Shown here one piece after another: positions 1 through 7,917 of a stretch of 64,000 nt of DNA. A program made the translations under genes and the position numbers. How positions within the stretch are numbered: position 1 is the first letter of the stretch; each line of letters begins with the position of its first letter. Source of the DNA: CAVWTN01 sp963757945 (GTDB lineage Bacteria > Vulcanimicrobiota > Vulcanimicrobiia > Vulcanimicrobiales > Vulcanimicrobiaceae); assembly GCA_963757945.1 (NCBI GenBank), contig CAVWTN010000001.1:496001-560000 (forward strand), in the 5' to 3' direction. Below the pieces are notes generated by a model. The model had not been told where the DNA came from, did no database searches, and was given only the letters and a program-made list of their open reading frames with translations.

Positions 1-187
1 GCTCGGGCGAAAGGTGGGCACGCAGCACGTCGACCGGGTGTTGGATCTTGCCGCAGCCGTTGCACGCGAGGTTGCAGCGGAACAGCGGTTCGAGCATCAG
101 CACGAGGGGATAGCGCTTGTTCCCCGCTAGGCGCTGACGAACCACGTACGAGCCGACGGCGACTGCTTGCTTGAGCGAGATTGGCAC
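1..187 (-). CDS. hpnH: HpnH, adenosylhopane synthase (partial, N-terminal part)
   Basis: Only the first 62 codons are in the window; the rest lies beyond position 1. I read it from the DNA, starting at a GTG (187-185) behind a weak GGGGG ribosome site. The translation contains PLVLMLEPLFRCNLACNGCG, typical of the HpnH N-terminus, with the radical-SAM cysteines in a CxxxCxxC arrangement. HpnH uses SAM radical chemistry to attach the adenosyl group to diploptene, the first step in side-chain extension of C35 hopanoids. It is the last visible gene of the shc-squalene synthase-hpnA-hpnH run, 13 bp after hpnA, so it is probably co-transcribed. Confidence 0.88.
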   Translation of the reverse strand, partial: MPISLKQAVAVGSYVVRQRLAGNKRYPLVLMLEPLFRCNLACNGCGKIQHPVDVLRAHLSPE

Positions 188-200
188 AACGGACCCCCAA

Positions 201-1184
201 CTATGACGCGAGCATGCCGTGTTCGCGGAACCACGTGACGGCATCGGCGAGGGCCCGAGCGAGCGGACCGGGCGCATAGCCGAGTTCCCGCTCTGCCTTC
301 GCGCTCTGGTAGTACATTCGCTGCCGGCTCATGCGCACGGCCTCGACCTGGACGCTTGATTGGACGCCCAACGGGCCCGAAACGGCTTCGGCGCCGTAGG
401 CATACGCTAGCGCCAGTGCGTGCGGGACCCGCACCCGGGGCGCCGGACGGCCGACGAGCGGCGCGAGGCGCTCGAGCAGGACCCGCAGCGTGAGGTTCTC
501 GTTGCCGAGGATGTAGCGCTCGCCCGTTCGGCCGTGGGCGTACGCGAGCAGATGGCCGCGGGCGACGTCCCGTACGTCGACGACGTTGAGGCCCGTCTCG
601 ACGTACGCCGGCATCTTGCCCGTGGCGAAACGGACCACGATCTCCCCGGTCGGCGTCGGCTTGCGATCCCAGGGGCCGAGCGGCGTCGAGGGGTTCACGA
701 TCACCACGTCGAGCCCATCGCGGACCGCCGCTCTCGCCGCTTCCTCCGCCAGGTACTTCGAGCGTTTGTACACGCCGACGAGCGCCTCGAGCGGGCTCTG
801 ATGCCTCTCGTCGGCAGGGCGTCCGTCCGAGCGAACTCCGATCGCCGCTACGGAACTCGTGTGCACGACGCGGGGGACTCGGGCCGCCTTGGCGGCGCCC
901 AGCACCGCTTGCGTGCCGGCCACGTTCGCGTGCAGCACGGCTGCGGCGTCGCGCCGCGCGAGCGAATAGAGCGCGGCGACGTGGAAGAGCGCCTCACAGC
1001 CGCGCAGCGCATCGGCGAGCGCCGGCAGAAACAGATCGCCCGCGACGCGCTCGACCGGCAGGCCGTCGAGATTCGGGGCCTCTCCGCGCACGAGCGCGCG
1101 CACGGCCCAGCCGTCGGCGAGCAACGCCCGCACCACGTTAGCGCCGACGAAACCGGAGGCGCCGGTCACGAACGCCGTGCGCAT
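201..1184 (-). CDS. hpnA: HpnA, hopanoid-associated NAD-dependent sugar epimerase
   Basis: The 327-residue protein is of the extended short-chain dehydrogenase type. It has the N-terminal Rossmann motif GASGFVG at residues 8-14 and a YxxxK catalytic pair in VYKRSKYL near residue 140. Length and overall sequence match HpnA, the putative sugar epimerase/dehydratase found in hopanoid clusters; its exact substrate is not established. It lies 5 bp after the squalene synthase gene and 13 bp before hpnH, consistent with one operon. The family call rests on sequence plus context; the chemistry is inferred from the fold. Confidence 0.88.
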   Translation of the reverse strand: MRTAFVTGASGFVGANVVRALLADGWAVRALVRGEAPNLDGLPVERVAGDLFLPALADALRGCEALFHVAALYSLARRDAAAVLHANVAGTQAVLGAAKAARVPRVVHTSSVAAIGVRSDGRPADERHQSPLEALVGVYKRSKYLAEEAARAAVRDGLDVVIVNPSTPLGPWDRKPTPTGEIVVRFATGKMPAYVETGLNVVDVRDVARGHLLAYAHGRTGERYILGNENLTLRVLLERLAPLVGRPAPRVRVPHALALAYAYGAEAVSGPLGVQSSVQVEAVRMSRQRMYYQSAKAERELGYAPGPLARALADAVTWFREHGMLAS

Positions 1185-1189
1185 CGGCC

Positions 1190-2257
1190 TCAGCGAACCG
1201 CGAGCCGAAATTCGCGCGCGCGCACGCGCTCGACGAGGCCGCGTAACGTCGCATTCGTCAGCGAAGCCGGCGGTGCGGCCAGCATCAGCGACTTGACCTC
1301 GGCGCGCGAGATCTTCACGCTCCCGCCCGATTCGAGCATCGCGTCAGAGCGTTCGAGTTCGCGCAACGTCGCCACGGCCAATAGCACGGGCAACGCACAG
1401 AATAGACGCACGCGCGGCGCGCCGAGCGGGATCGCCGCGATGTAGCGGACGGCGCGCTCGAGATCGCTGCGCGCGAGGTCGATCAGCGGTTGCAAAGCGG
1501 AGCGGTTGGCCGCGCGTTGCGCCGCGGCCAAGAGATGCTCCTGACTGCTGCCGCGCGAGGCGAGCAGGTCGGCCGGCACGTAGATCGCGTTCTCGCGTTC
1601 GGCGTCCCACGCGATGTCCTTGAGGATGTTGACCGTCTGCAGCGCCTCGCCGAACGCCTCGCAATCGGCGAGCAGCCGCTGCGACACCGCCGTGCCGACG
1701 GCGTGCGAGTGCGCATGCCACAATTCGGTGAGCAGATACCCGACCGTCCCCGCGACGTAGTAGCAATACGTGCGAAACTCGTCGATTGAAACGAGTCGCA
1801 GCCCGCGCGGATATTTCAGGACGAAGCGGCGCATCCCGGCCACCATCTTGGTCACCCAGCGCCGAAGGATCGCGCGGCTGTCGGCGTCGAGCGAACGGTA
1901 GGCGGCGAAGACGTCGGAGCCCGCCGCGACGAGCTCGCGATGATCCGCGATCCCCGTCAGCTCCGCGGCCAGCGCCTTGAAGTCCGCGCCGGCATCGTCG
2001 AAACCGGCCAGGAAGCGGTCGAGCAGTTCGGCCTTGCGCTGCGCGTCCAGCTGGAGATCGTCTTCGATCGTGTCCGCAATGCGGCAAAGCAGATAGCCGA
2101 TGCGCACCGGACGCTCCAAGTGCGTAGGCAACAATCTGATCCCCAGCGCGAACGTGCGCGAAACGCGCGGCAGGAGCAATCGGAGACGTCGCTCGCTGCT
2201 CGCGTCCACCGGCTCGAGCTGGAAGGTCATCGGCGTTCCGTCATCCGTTTTGGGCAA
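1190..2257 (-). CDS. Squalene/phytoene synthase family enzyme (probable squalene synthase)
   Basis: A 355-residue all-alpha trans-isoprenyl synthase. The first aspartate-rich motif is DTIEDD (residues 62-67) and the second lies in NILKDIAWDAERE near residue 215; these bind the Mg-diphosphates of two farnesyl diphosphates. VSRTFALGIRLLP is typical of the single-enzyme squalene synthase type rather than the HpnC/HpnD pair. No hpnC, hpnD or hpnE is visible nearby, so this gene probably supplies squalene alone to the adjacent cyclase. It starts 9 bp after shc. An internal ATG at codon 10 is an alternative start. Phytoene synthase activity cannot be excluded by eye. Confidence 0.85.
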   Translation of the reverse strand: MPKTDDGTPMTFQLEPVDASSERRLRLLLPRVSRTFALGIRLLPTHLERPVRIGYLLCRIADTIEDDLQLDAQRKAELLDRFLAGFDDAGADFKALAAELTGIADHRELVAAGSDVFAAYRSLDADSRAILRRWVTKMVAGMRRFVLKYPRGLRLVSIDEFRTYCYYVAGTVGYLLTELWHAHSHAVGTAVSQRLLADCEAFGEALQTVNILKDIAWDAERENAIYVPADLLASRGSSQEHLLAAAQRAANRSALQPLIDLARSDLERAVRYIAAIPLGAPRVRLFCALPVLLAVATLRELERSDAMLESGGSVKISRAEVKSLMLAAPPASLTNATLRGLVERVRAREFRLAVR

Positions 2258-2266
2258 GCGACTCGC

Positions 2267-4213
2267 TCAACGCCCCGCGCGACGCGCATATCGCCCGAGC
2301 GCCGAGAGCGGAAATTGCAGGCGATACTGGTGGTAATTCAGATAGAAATGTTGCGGGAACCCTGTGCCCGTGAAATGCGGCTCATCCCACGTGCCGTCCG
2401 GCCGCTGCGTGCGCAGCAGATACTCGACGCCGCGTTCGATCGCGGGTTCGAACGCCGCGGCGATCTCCGGCAGACGCTCCGTGCATGCGAGCAAACCGAT
2501 CAGACCCCATGCGGTCTGGCTAGCGGTCGACGGACCGATGCCGCGCAGCGAGGGATCGCGGTACGTCTCGGTCGTTTCACCCCAGCCGCCGTCGGCGTTC
2601 TGCACGCTGCGCAGCCACACGGCGCCGCGCACGACCGCGCGATCGATCGCCGCTCCGGCGGACATCGGGCCGAGCGCCGCGAGCGCCCCGCTCGTGCCGT
2701 ACACGTAGTTCACGCCCCAGCGCCCGAACCACGCACCGTCGGCTTCTTGCTCGGCGAGCAAGTAGGCGAGGCCGCGCGCGAGCCGAGAACCTTCGATCTG
2801 CGCGCACCCTCGCGCGACCATCTCGAGCACGCGCGCCGTCACGTCGGCCGTGTTCGGATCGATCATCGCTTTGAGATCGCCGTACTGAATGCGATTCAGC
2901 CACGCTTTGTCGTTGTCGATGTCGAATGCGGCCCAGCCTCCGGGCTTGCACTGCATCGTCGCGATCCACTGCGCGCCGCGCTCGATCGCCGTGCGCACGC
3001 GCTCGGGCTGCGGATGGTCGACGGCCGCGAGCGCCATCACGGTCATCGCGGAGTCGTCGACATCGGGATACCAGGAATTCTCGAACTCGAAGGCCCAGCC
3101 GCCCGGCTTGCCCTCGCGATTCTTGACGGCCCAATCGCCGTAGCGTTCGACGATCTGCTTCTCCATCAGCCATGAGACCGCTCGCACGAGCCGCGGATCG
3201 TCGCGCCGCACCCCCGCATCGACCAGCGAGCGCACCGCGATCGCGGTATCCCACACGGGCGAGAGGCAGGGCTGCACGCGATACGCGCCGCCGCCGCTGA
3301 TCGTGAAGCCGTCGAGCGCCGCGAAGCCGCGCACGACGACGGGATCGTTCACGTCGTATCCGAGCGCGCGCAGCGCCAGCATCGAATTGAGCATCGCGGG
3401 CAGGATCCCGGCCCAATCGCCCGTCGGCTCTTGCCGTTCGATCGTCCAGCGCTCCGCAGCCTTCAACCCGGCGGCGCGAAACGGAACGTAGCCGTGATGC
3501 TCCATCCAGCGCAGCGCGCCGTCGAGCGCGTTGAGCGCGAGTGCCAGCAAATCGTCGCCCGCATCCGGCAGGACGAAGCGCACCTTCGCGTGGCCTTCGA
3601 CGCAAAGTTCGTCGAGCGAGATCGGCGCGCCGTACACGGGCTTGCGATCGAACACGATCGTCAGCGGCACGGTGCTCGCGCGCGCCCAACTCGAGAGATC
3701 GTAGATCGACAGCGGCCCGCGCCCGGGGAGCAGCATCAACCACGGCGGCAACGACGGCAGATCGTACCAATCGTACGCGCCCACGAGCGCGAGATGCATC
3801 TTCGTGAAGATCCGTGCCTTCGCGATCCCTCCGCGCGCGCGAATGAACTCGCGTGCGCGAACGAGCGCCGGATCGTCGGGCGGCACGCCGAGCATGCGCA
3901 ATCCGAGATACGCTTCGATCGAGACGCTGAGTTCGCCGCCGTCGGCGTATGCGAGCTCCCAGCCGCCGTGAGCGCGCTGCTCTTCGCGCAGATAACGCTC
4001 CGCATCGGCACGCGGTACGCGATCGAACGTGCCCCAGACGTAATGCAGGAGCATCAGTTCCGCCGCCATCGTGACGTTCGATTGCAGTTCCGCCCACCAG
4101 ACGCCGTCCGGCCGCTGCAACGCGAACAACGCATCGATCGCGCGTTCGACGGCATCGTCGACGGCGGCGGGGTCTAGGCGCAACGCGTCCGAAGACTGAA
4201 CCCCGATGCTCAT
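2267..4213 (-). CDS. shc: Squalene-hopene cyclase
   Basis: Converts squalene to hopene/hopanol at the membrane. The protein carries several QW-type repeats (e.g. QxxDGVWW near the N-terminus, QNADGGWGE near the C-terminus) and the catalytic acid motif DVDDSAM near residue 381, matching the DxDD motif of class II cyclases. I place the start at ATG 4213 (648 residues, close to the usual 630-680). The frame stays open to 4312, but that extension is low-complexity and would run inside the divergent hpnB gene. Even the chosen start overlaps the hpnB start by 8 bp. It leads the operon with squalene synthase, hpnA and hpnH. Confidence 0.93.
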   Translation of the reverse strand: MSIGVQSSDALRLDPAAVDDAVERAIDALFALQRPDGVWWAELQSNVTMAAELMLLHYVWGTFDRVPRADAERYLREEQRAHGGWELAYADGGELSVSIEAYLGLRMLGVPPDDPALVRAREFIRARGGIAKARIFTKMHLALVGAYDWYDLPSLPPWLMLLPGRGPLSIYDLSSWARASTVPLTIVFDRKPVYGAPISLDELCVEGHAKVRFVLPDAGDDLLALALNALDGALRWMEHHGYVPFRAAGLKAAERWTIERQEPTGDWAGILPAMLNSMLALRALGYDVNDPVVVRGFAALDGFTISGGGAYRVQPCLSPVWDTAIAVRSLVDAGVRRDDPRLVRAVSWLMEKQIVERYGDWAVKNREGKPGGWAFEFENSWYPDVDDSAMTVMALAAVDHPQPERVRTAIERGAQWIATMQCKPGGWAAFDIDNDKAWLNRIQYGDLKAMIDPNTADVTARVLEMVARGCAQIEGSRLARGLAYLLAEQEADGAWFGRWGVNYVYGTSGALAALGPMSAGAAIDRAVVRGAVWLRSVQNADGGWGETTETYRDPSLRGIGPSTASQTAWGLIGLLACTERLPEIAAAFEPAIERGVEYLLRTQRPDGTWDEPHFTGTGFPQHFYLNYHQYRLQFPLSALGRYARRAGR

Positions 4214-5357
4214 ACTCGCTCGAACCGCAGCTTGGACCGGCGCTGCCGTGTGGCTTGGTCTCGTAGTCGCACGGGGTTCATTTTGGCGCGCGAACGGCGT
4301 CGGCCTCCGCACGCCTCACCCCAATCGCTCGCTGCCGGACGTGTGGGCGATCGTTCCGGCGCGCGACGAGGCCGACGTCGTGCCGAAAACGCTGGCCGCC
4401 CTGCGCGCGCAACGCTATCCTGGGAAGTTCTCCGTGCTGCTCGTCGACGATCTCAGCACGGACGGCACCGGGCCTGCGGCCGCCGCCGCGGGCGCCGAAG
4501 TGCTCGCCGGCCGGCCGCGTGCCGAGGGCTGGACCGGAAAAGTGTGGGCGCTCGAACAGGGCGTTCGCTCCGTTCGCGCGCGCGGCGAGTCGCCGGCCTA
4601 TTGGTGGTTCACCGATGCAGATATTCTGCATGGGCCCGACGTTCTCGCGAAACTCGTGACGACCGCGCAAGACGAGAAACGCGATCTTGTCTCGCTGATG
4701 GTACACCTTCACTGTCGCACGCCCGCGGAGCGTCTCTTGATTCCGGCGTTCGTCTTCTTCTTCATGAAGCTCTACCCGTTTCGCTGGGTCGCCGATTCGC
4801 GGCGGGCGACCGCGGCCGCGGCGGGTGGTTGCCTCTTGCTGAGCGCCGCCGCGCTCGAACGAATCGGCGGCGTCGAGCGGATCAAAGATGCGCTGATCGA
4901 CGACGTTGCGCTGGCGCGCGCGGTGAAGGACGGCGGCGGCGCGTTGCGGCTCGAACTGAGCGACGAGTCGCAGAGCATTCGGCCCTACGAAACGCTCGGC
5001 GCGGTGTGGTCGATGGTCGCGCGAACCGCCTACACGCAACTTCGCTATTCGCCGTTGTTGCTGGCGGGCACCGTGCTCGGTATGACCGTGCTCTACGCCG
5101 TGCCGCCGATTGCAACGGTGGCGGGCATCGCTCGGCGCCGTCCGGCGATCGCGGCGGGAGGCGCAATCGCCTGGACGCTGCTCTCGATCGCGTACGCGCC
5201 GACGTTGCGGCGTTATCGCACGAGCGTGCTGCTCGCTCCGCTGCTGCCCGTCGCCGCGGTGCTGTACACGGCGATGACGCTCGATTCGGCTCGCCGCCAC
5301 GTGCGCGGCTCGGGCGGCCTCTGGAAGGGACGCACGTTCAAGCCGGCAACGCGATGA
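4206..5357 (+). CDS. hpnB: HpnB, hopene-associated glycosyltransferase
   Basis: A 383-residue GT2-type glycosyltransferase with an N-terminal membrane segment (residues 1-20), an acidic nucleotide-sugar motif (VDDLSTDGT near residue 82), a second acidic motif (FTDADI) and several C-terminal hydrophobic segments. Overall sequence fits HpnB, found in hopanoid clusters but of unproven function. It is the only plus-strand gene of the hopanoid locus; it diverges from shc with overlapping starts and converges with hpnG, overlapping it by 20 bp. Confidence 0.85.
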   Translation: MLILARTAAWTGAAVWLGLVVARGSFWRANGVGLRTPHPNRSLPDVWAIVPARDEADVVPKTLAALRAQRYPGKFSVLLVDDLSTDGTGPAAAAAGAEVLAGRPRAEGWTGKVWALEQGVRSVRARGESPAYWWFTDADILHGPDVLAKLVTTAQDEKRDLVSLMVHLHCRTPAERLLIPAFVFFFMKLYPFRWVADSRRATAAAAGGCLLLSAAALERIGGVERIKDALIDDVALARAVKDGGGALRLELSDESQSIRPYETLGAVWSMVARTAYTQLRYSPLLLAGTVLGMTVLYAVPPIATVAGIARRRPAIAAGGAIAWTLLSIAYAPTLRRYRTSVLLAPLLPVAAVLYTAMTLDSARRHVRGSGGLWKGRTFKPATR

Positions 5358-5955
5358 GCGCCCGTGCGACGCGCTCGAGCGCTGCGAGCGCACGCTGGGC
5401 GTCGCGCGCGAATCGCACCGCTGCAAGCGGCCGGCGCGCGAACGCGAGCGCGACGCGCTCGGGGCGCAGCGTGCCGCTCGCATCGATCGCGCCTTCGAGC
5501 GGCGGCAGATCGTGTTCCGCGTCGTCGCTGACCACGCGCACCATCGCGGGCCGAAGGCCGCGCGCCGCGAGCGCGGCGGCGAGCGCGACTCCCTCCATAT
5601 CGACGACCGCGGCGCCCGTGCGCTGCGCGAGACGGCGCTTCTCGTTCACCGACGTCACGACCGAGGCCGCGGTGTAACCGACCACGCGCAACGCGCCCGC
5701 GAGCGATGCTGCCGGGCTCGCATCGCACGGATAGCAGCGCTCGTCGTCGAGCACGCCTTCGTACACCACGACGGTCCCCGGCGCGAGCGGTTTGAGCGCG
5801 CCGCACAGGCCGGCAACGATGATGCGTTCGCCCGCGAGTTCGCGGGGCAGTCCATCCGCGGCCCGCGCTCCGGCCGCGAGCACGATCGCGCGCGCACCGG
5901 CACGCCGGACCGCGGCCGCCTCCGCGCCGCGCGGAACCAAGAACAGCGCGTTCAC
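5338..5955 (-). CDS. hpnG: HpnG, adenosylhopane nucleoside phosphorylase
   Basis: A 205-residue member of the purine nucleoside phosphorylase/MTA nucleosidase fold. VAGLCGALKPLAPGTVVV is the glycine-rich phosphate/base site, and VVDMEGVALA is the conserved DMEG substrate-binding motif. HpnG removes adenine from adenosylhopane to give ribosylhopane. The start is a GTG at 5955 whose last bases form the TGA of hpnI (GTGA, 4-bp overlap). A much longer open frame continues upstream, but that part is a shadow of hpnI. It is the last gene of the hpnK-hpnI-hpnG run. Confidence 0.88.
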   Translation of the reverse strand: MNALFLVPRGAEAAAVRRAGARAIVLAAGARAADGLPRELAGERIIVAGLCGALKPLAPGTVVVYEGVLDDERCYPCDASPAASLAGALRVVGYTAASVVTSVNEKRRLAQRTGAAVVDMEGVALAAALAARGLRPAMVRVVSDDAEHDLPPLEGAIDASGTLRPERVALAFARRPLAAVRFARDAQRALAALERVARALIALPA

Positions 5956-7064
5956 CCGCGGTCGAGTTCCACGATCGCATCGCGCCAGCGCACGGAATGC
6001 CCCGTGATGCCGGCCGCCCATACCGCCAGGCCCAGGAGATCGCGCGCCGGCACGAGCCACCAGACGGAGGGGCGGCCGACGCCGAGCGCCCGCCGCGCGG
6101 CGGCATGCAACGCGAAGCGCGCGCCCAGCGCGACGGCAAGCAGGCCCGACGCGCTCCCCCGGCGCCGCGCGAGCGCGAGCGCGAGCAACGCGAACGAAAT
6201 CGGATAGGCGAGGCAGAGCCCGAGATACGCCGCCGGGCGGAGCGCGCGCGTGGTGCGCGCCCAGCGCAGTTCGTGCTCCCACAGCGCGGCGAGCGCGGTC
6301 TCCGTCACCGTCGTCGTGACGATCGTATCCGCAAGCGCGATCCGGTGCCCGCGTTCGCTCACGAGCCGCCCCAGGGCGTGATCGTCCGCGAGCTCGTCGA
6401 GCGCGGCGAACCCGCCGATCGCCTCCAGGATGCCGCGCCGCACGGCGCTGGTCGCTCCGAAGCAGTAGCGCAGCGGCTCGACGGCGCCGGCGACCAGAAC
6501 GCTCGGCGCGAACTGTTCCTCGATGCCCATCGCGCCGAGTTCGGCAACGAGGCCCCCGAGCGGTTCGCCGCGATACAGCGCGGTGACCGCACCGACCGCC
6601 GGGTCGGCGAACGGGGCCGCCAGCGCCTGCAGGTACGTGCGCTCGACGCCGATGTCCGCGTCTGCGATCACGACGATCTCGCCGTGCACCGCGTGCTCGC
6701 AACCCGCGAGCGTGCGAACCTTCGGATTCCCTCGCGCTCCATCATCGCCGATCGCGATGCGCGCGATGCTCGGCCATTCGGAGGCGACGGCCCGCGCGAC
6801 CGGCAGCGCACCATCGTCCGGCGAGCGCACGCAGAACAGCGCGGTGAACGGAGCGTAATCCTGCGCGCAAAGCGCGTGCAAATGCTCGGCGAGCCGCGGT
6901 TCGGCGCCGTGCAGCGGACGCAGGGCGCAGATCGCCGGCCGCGCCGCGGGCCTAGGGCGCTTGCGAGCCGCGAAGCGCAGCACGCGCGCCGTCGCGAAGA
7001 GCGTGTAGCCGGTCGCGATGCTCGCGGCGACCGCCGCCGCACGGGACGCAACGTCACGAAGCAT
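5952..7064 (-). CDS. hpnI: HpnI, hopanoid glycosyltransferase (ceramide glucosyltransferase-like)
   Basis: A 370-residue GT21-like membrane glycosyltransferase: N-terminal hydrophobic segment, catalytic acidic motifs DADIG and DDHALG, an RW-type motif in ELRWARTTR, then C-terminal membrane segments. In characterised bacteria HpnI adds N-acetylglucosamine to bacteriohopanetetrol, and HpnK then deacetylates it. The adjacent hpnK overlaps by 11 bp, so both steps are encoded together. The hpnG start overlaps its stop by 4 bp. Confidence 0.88.
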   Translation of the reverse strand: MLRDVASRAAAVAASIATGYTLFATARVLRFAARKRPRPAARPAICALRPLHGAEPRLAEHLHALCAQDYAPFTALFCVRSPDDGALPVARAVASEWPSIARIAIGDDGARGNPKVRTLAGCEHAVHGEIVVIADADIGVERTYLQALAAPFADPAVGAVTALYRGEPLGGLVAELGAMGIEEQFAPSVLVAGAVEPLRYCFGATSAVRRGILEAIGGFAALDELADDHALGRLVSERGHRIALADTIVTTTVTETALAALWEHELRWARTTRALRPAAYLGLCLAYPISFALLALALARRRGSASGLLAVALGARFALHAAARRALGVGRPSVWWLVPARDLLGLAVWAAGITGHSVRWRDAIVELDRG

Positions 7065-7917
7065 CGCGCAAAGCTCCGTATGCGATGCGCTGCGCGCCGC
7101 TCGCCGCGAACGCGGCGGCGACTTCCGGGCTCGTCAGCGCGGCAAGTTCGCCCGTCATCGCGTAGCCGCGGAGATCGCGGGGCATCCCCTCCCACGGACC
7201 GGTCGCGATGTGAAAGAACAGTTCCGTCGTGCCGTCGGAAAGCTCGCTCGCGAAGCGCACGACGCGCTCCGCGGTCATCTCGCCGACGTCGGAGAGGCCG
7301 AACACGCGATCGTTGCTCGCCACGCCGGCGAGGCGCAGGCGCGCGCGCATCAGCGCGACCCACGGTGCGAGCAACACGCCGTTCGCGAAGCGCAAGCCGA
7401 AGCGATCGCGATTCGCGCTCCACGACGGCAAGAACGGCTCGTAGGGCACGCGCATCGGCGGCCGCCCGTAGTCGCGTGCGACCCGCAGGATGATCCCGAG
7501 CACCGTGGGATGCAAGTGGAAATGGCACTGCGCGTTCACGTGATCGAGCGGCAAGCCGCTTGCGGCGAAGCGCGCGAACTGCGCCCGCACTTCGATCTCG
7601 AGCTGGCGGCGAATCCCGGGGCGGAAGAAATAGCGCACGCCCGTCGCGGCGAGATCCTTCGAGAACATCCCGTCCGGCGCGAGCAGTGCGGGGATCGATT
7701 CCGGCGGCGCCGCCGGGCGGCCGTGCACGAGCACCACGTGCAAGCCGACTCGCAGCGAGCCGAGCGCCCGCGCTCGGGCGACGGCATCCGCCGCGGCCGG
7801 CTCCGCCACCATCAGACTCGCCGTCGTGACGATCCCCTCGCGATGCGCGCGCTCGACCGCCTCGTTGACGGGGATCGAGAGGCCGAAGTCGTCGGCGTTG
7901 ATGATGACGCGCTTCAT
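7054..7917 (-). CDS. hpnK: HpnK, hopanoid N-acetylglucosamine deacetylase (YdjC-like)
   Basis: A 287-residue YdjC/ChbG-type carbohydrate deacetylase. The N-terminal INADDFGLS supplies the metal-binding aspartates, and HVNAQCHFHLHPTV supplies the metal-binding histidines. In hopanoid clusters HpnK converts the GlcNAc-bacteriohopanetetrol made by HpnI to the glucosamine form. I chose ATG 7917, which overlaps the previous stop as ATGA and starts directly with the family motif; the frame stays open far upstream only as a shadow of the transporter gene. Confidence 0.88.
   Translation of the reverse strand: MKRVIINADDFGLSIPVNEAVERAHREGIVTTASLMVAEPAAADAVARARALGSLRVGLHVVLVHGRPAAPPESIPALLAPDGMFSKDLAATGVRYFFRPGIRRQLEIEVRAQFARFAASGLPLDHVNAQCHFHLHPTVLGIILRVARDYGRPPMRVPYEPFLPSWSANRDRFGLRFANGVLLAPWVALMRARLRLAGVASNDRVFGLSDVGEMTAERVVRFASELSDGTTELFFHIATGPWEGMPRDLRGYAMTGELAALTSPEVAAAFAASGAQRIAYGALRDAS

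Noticed and set aside
1940..3175. 411-codon plus-strand frame opposite squalene synthase and shc
   Set aside because: Shadow of two well-supported minus-strand genes; no recognisable domain.
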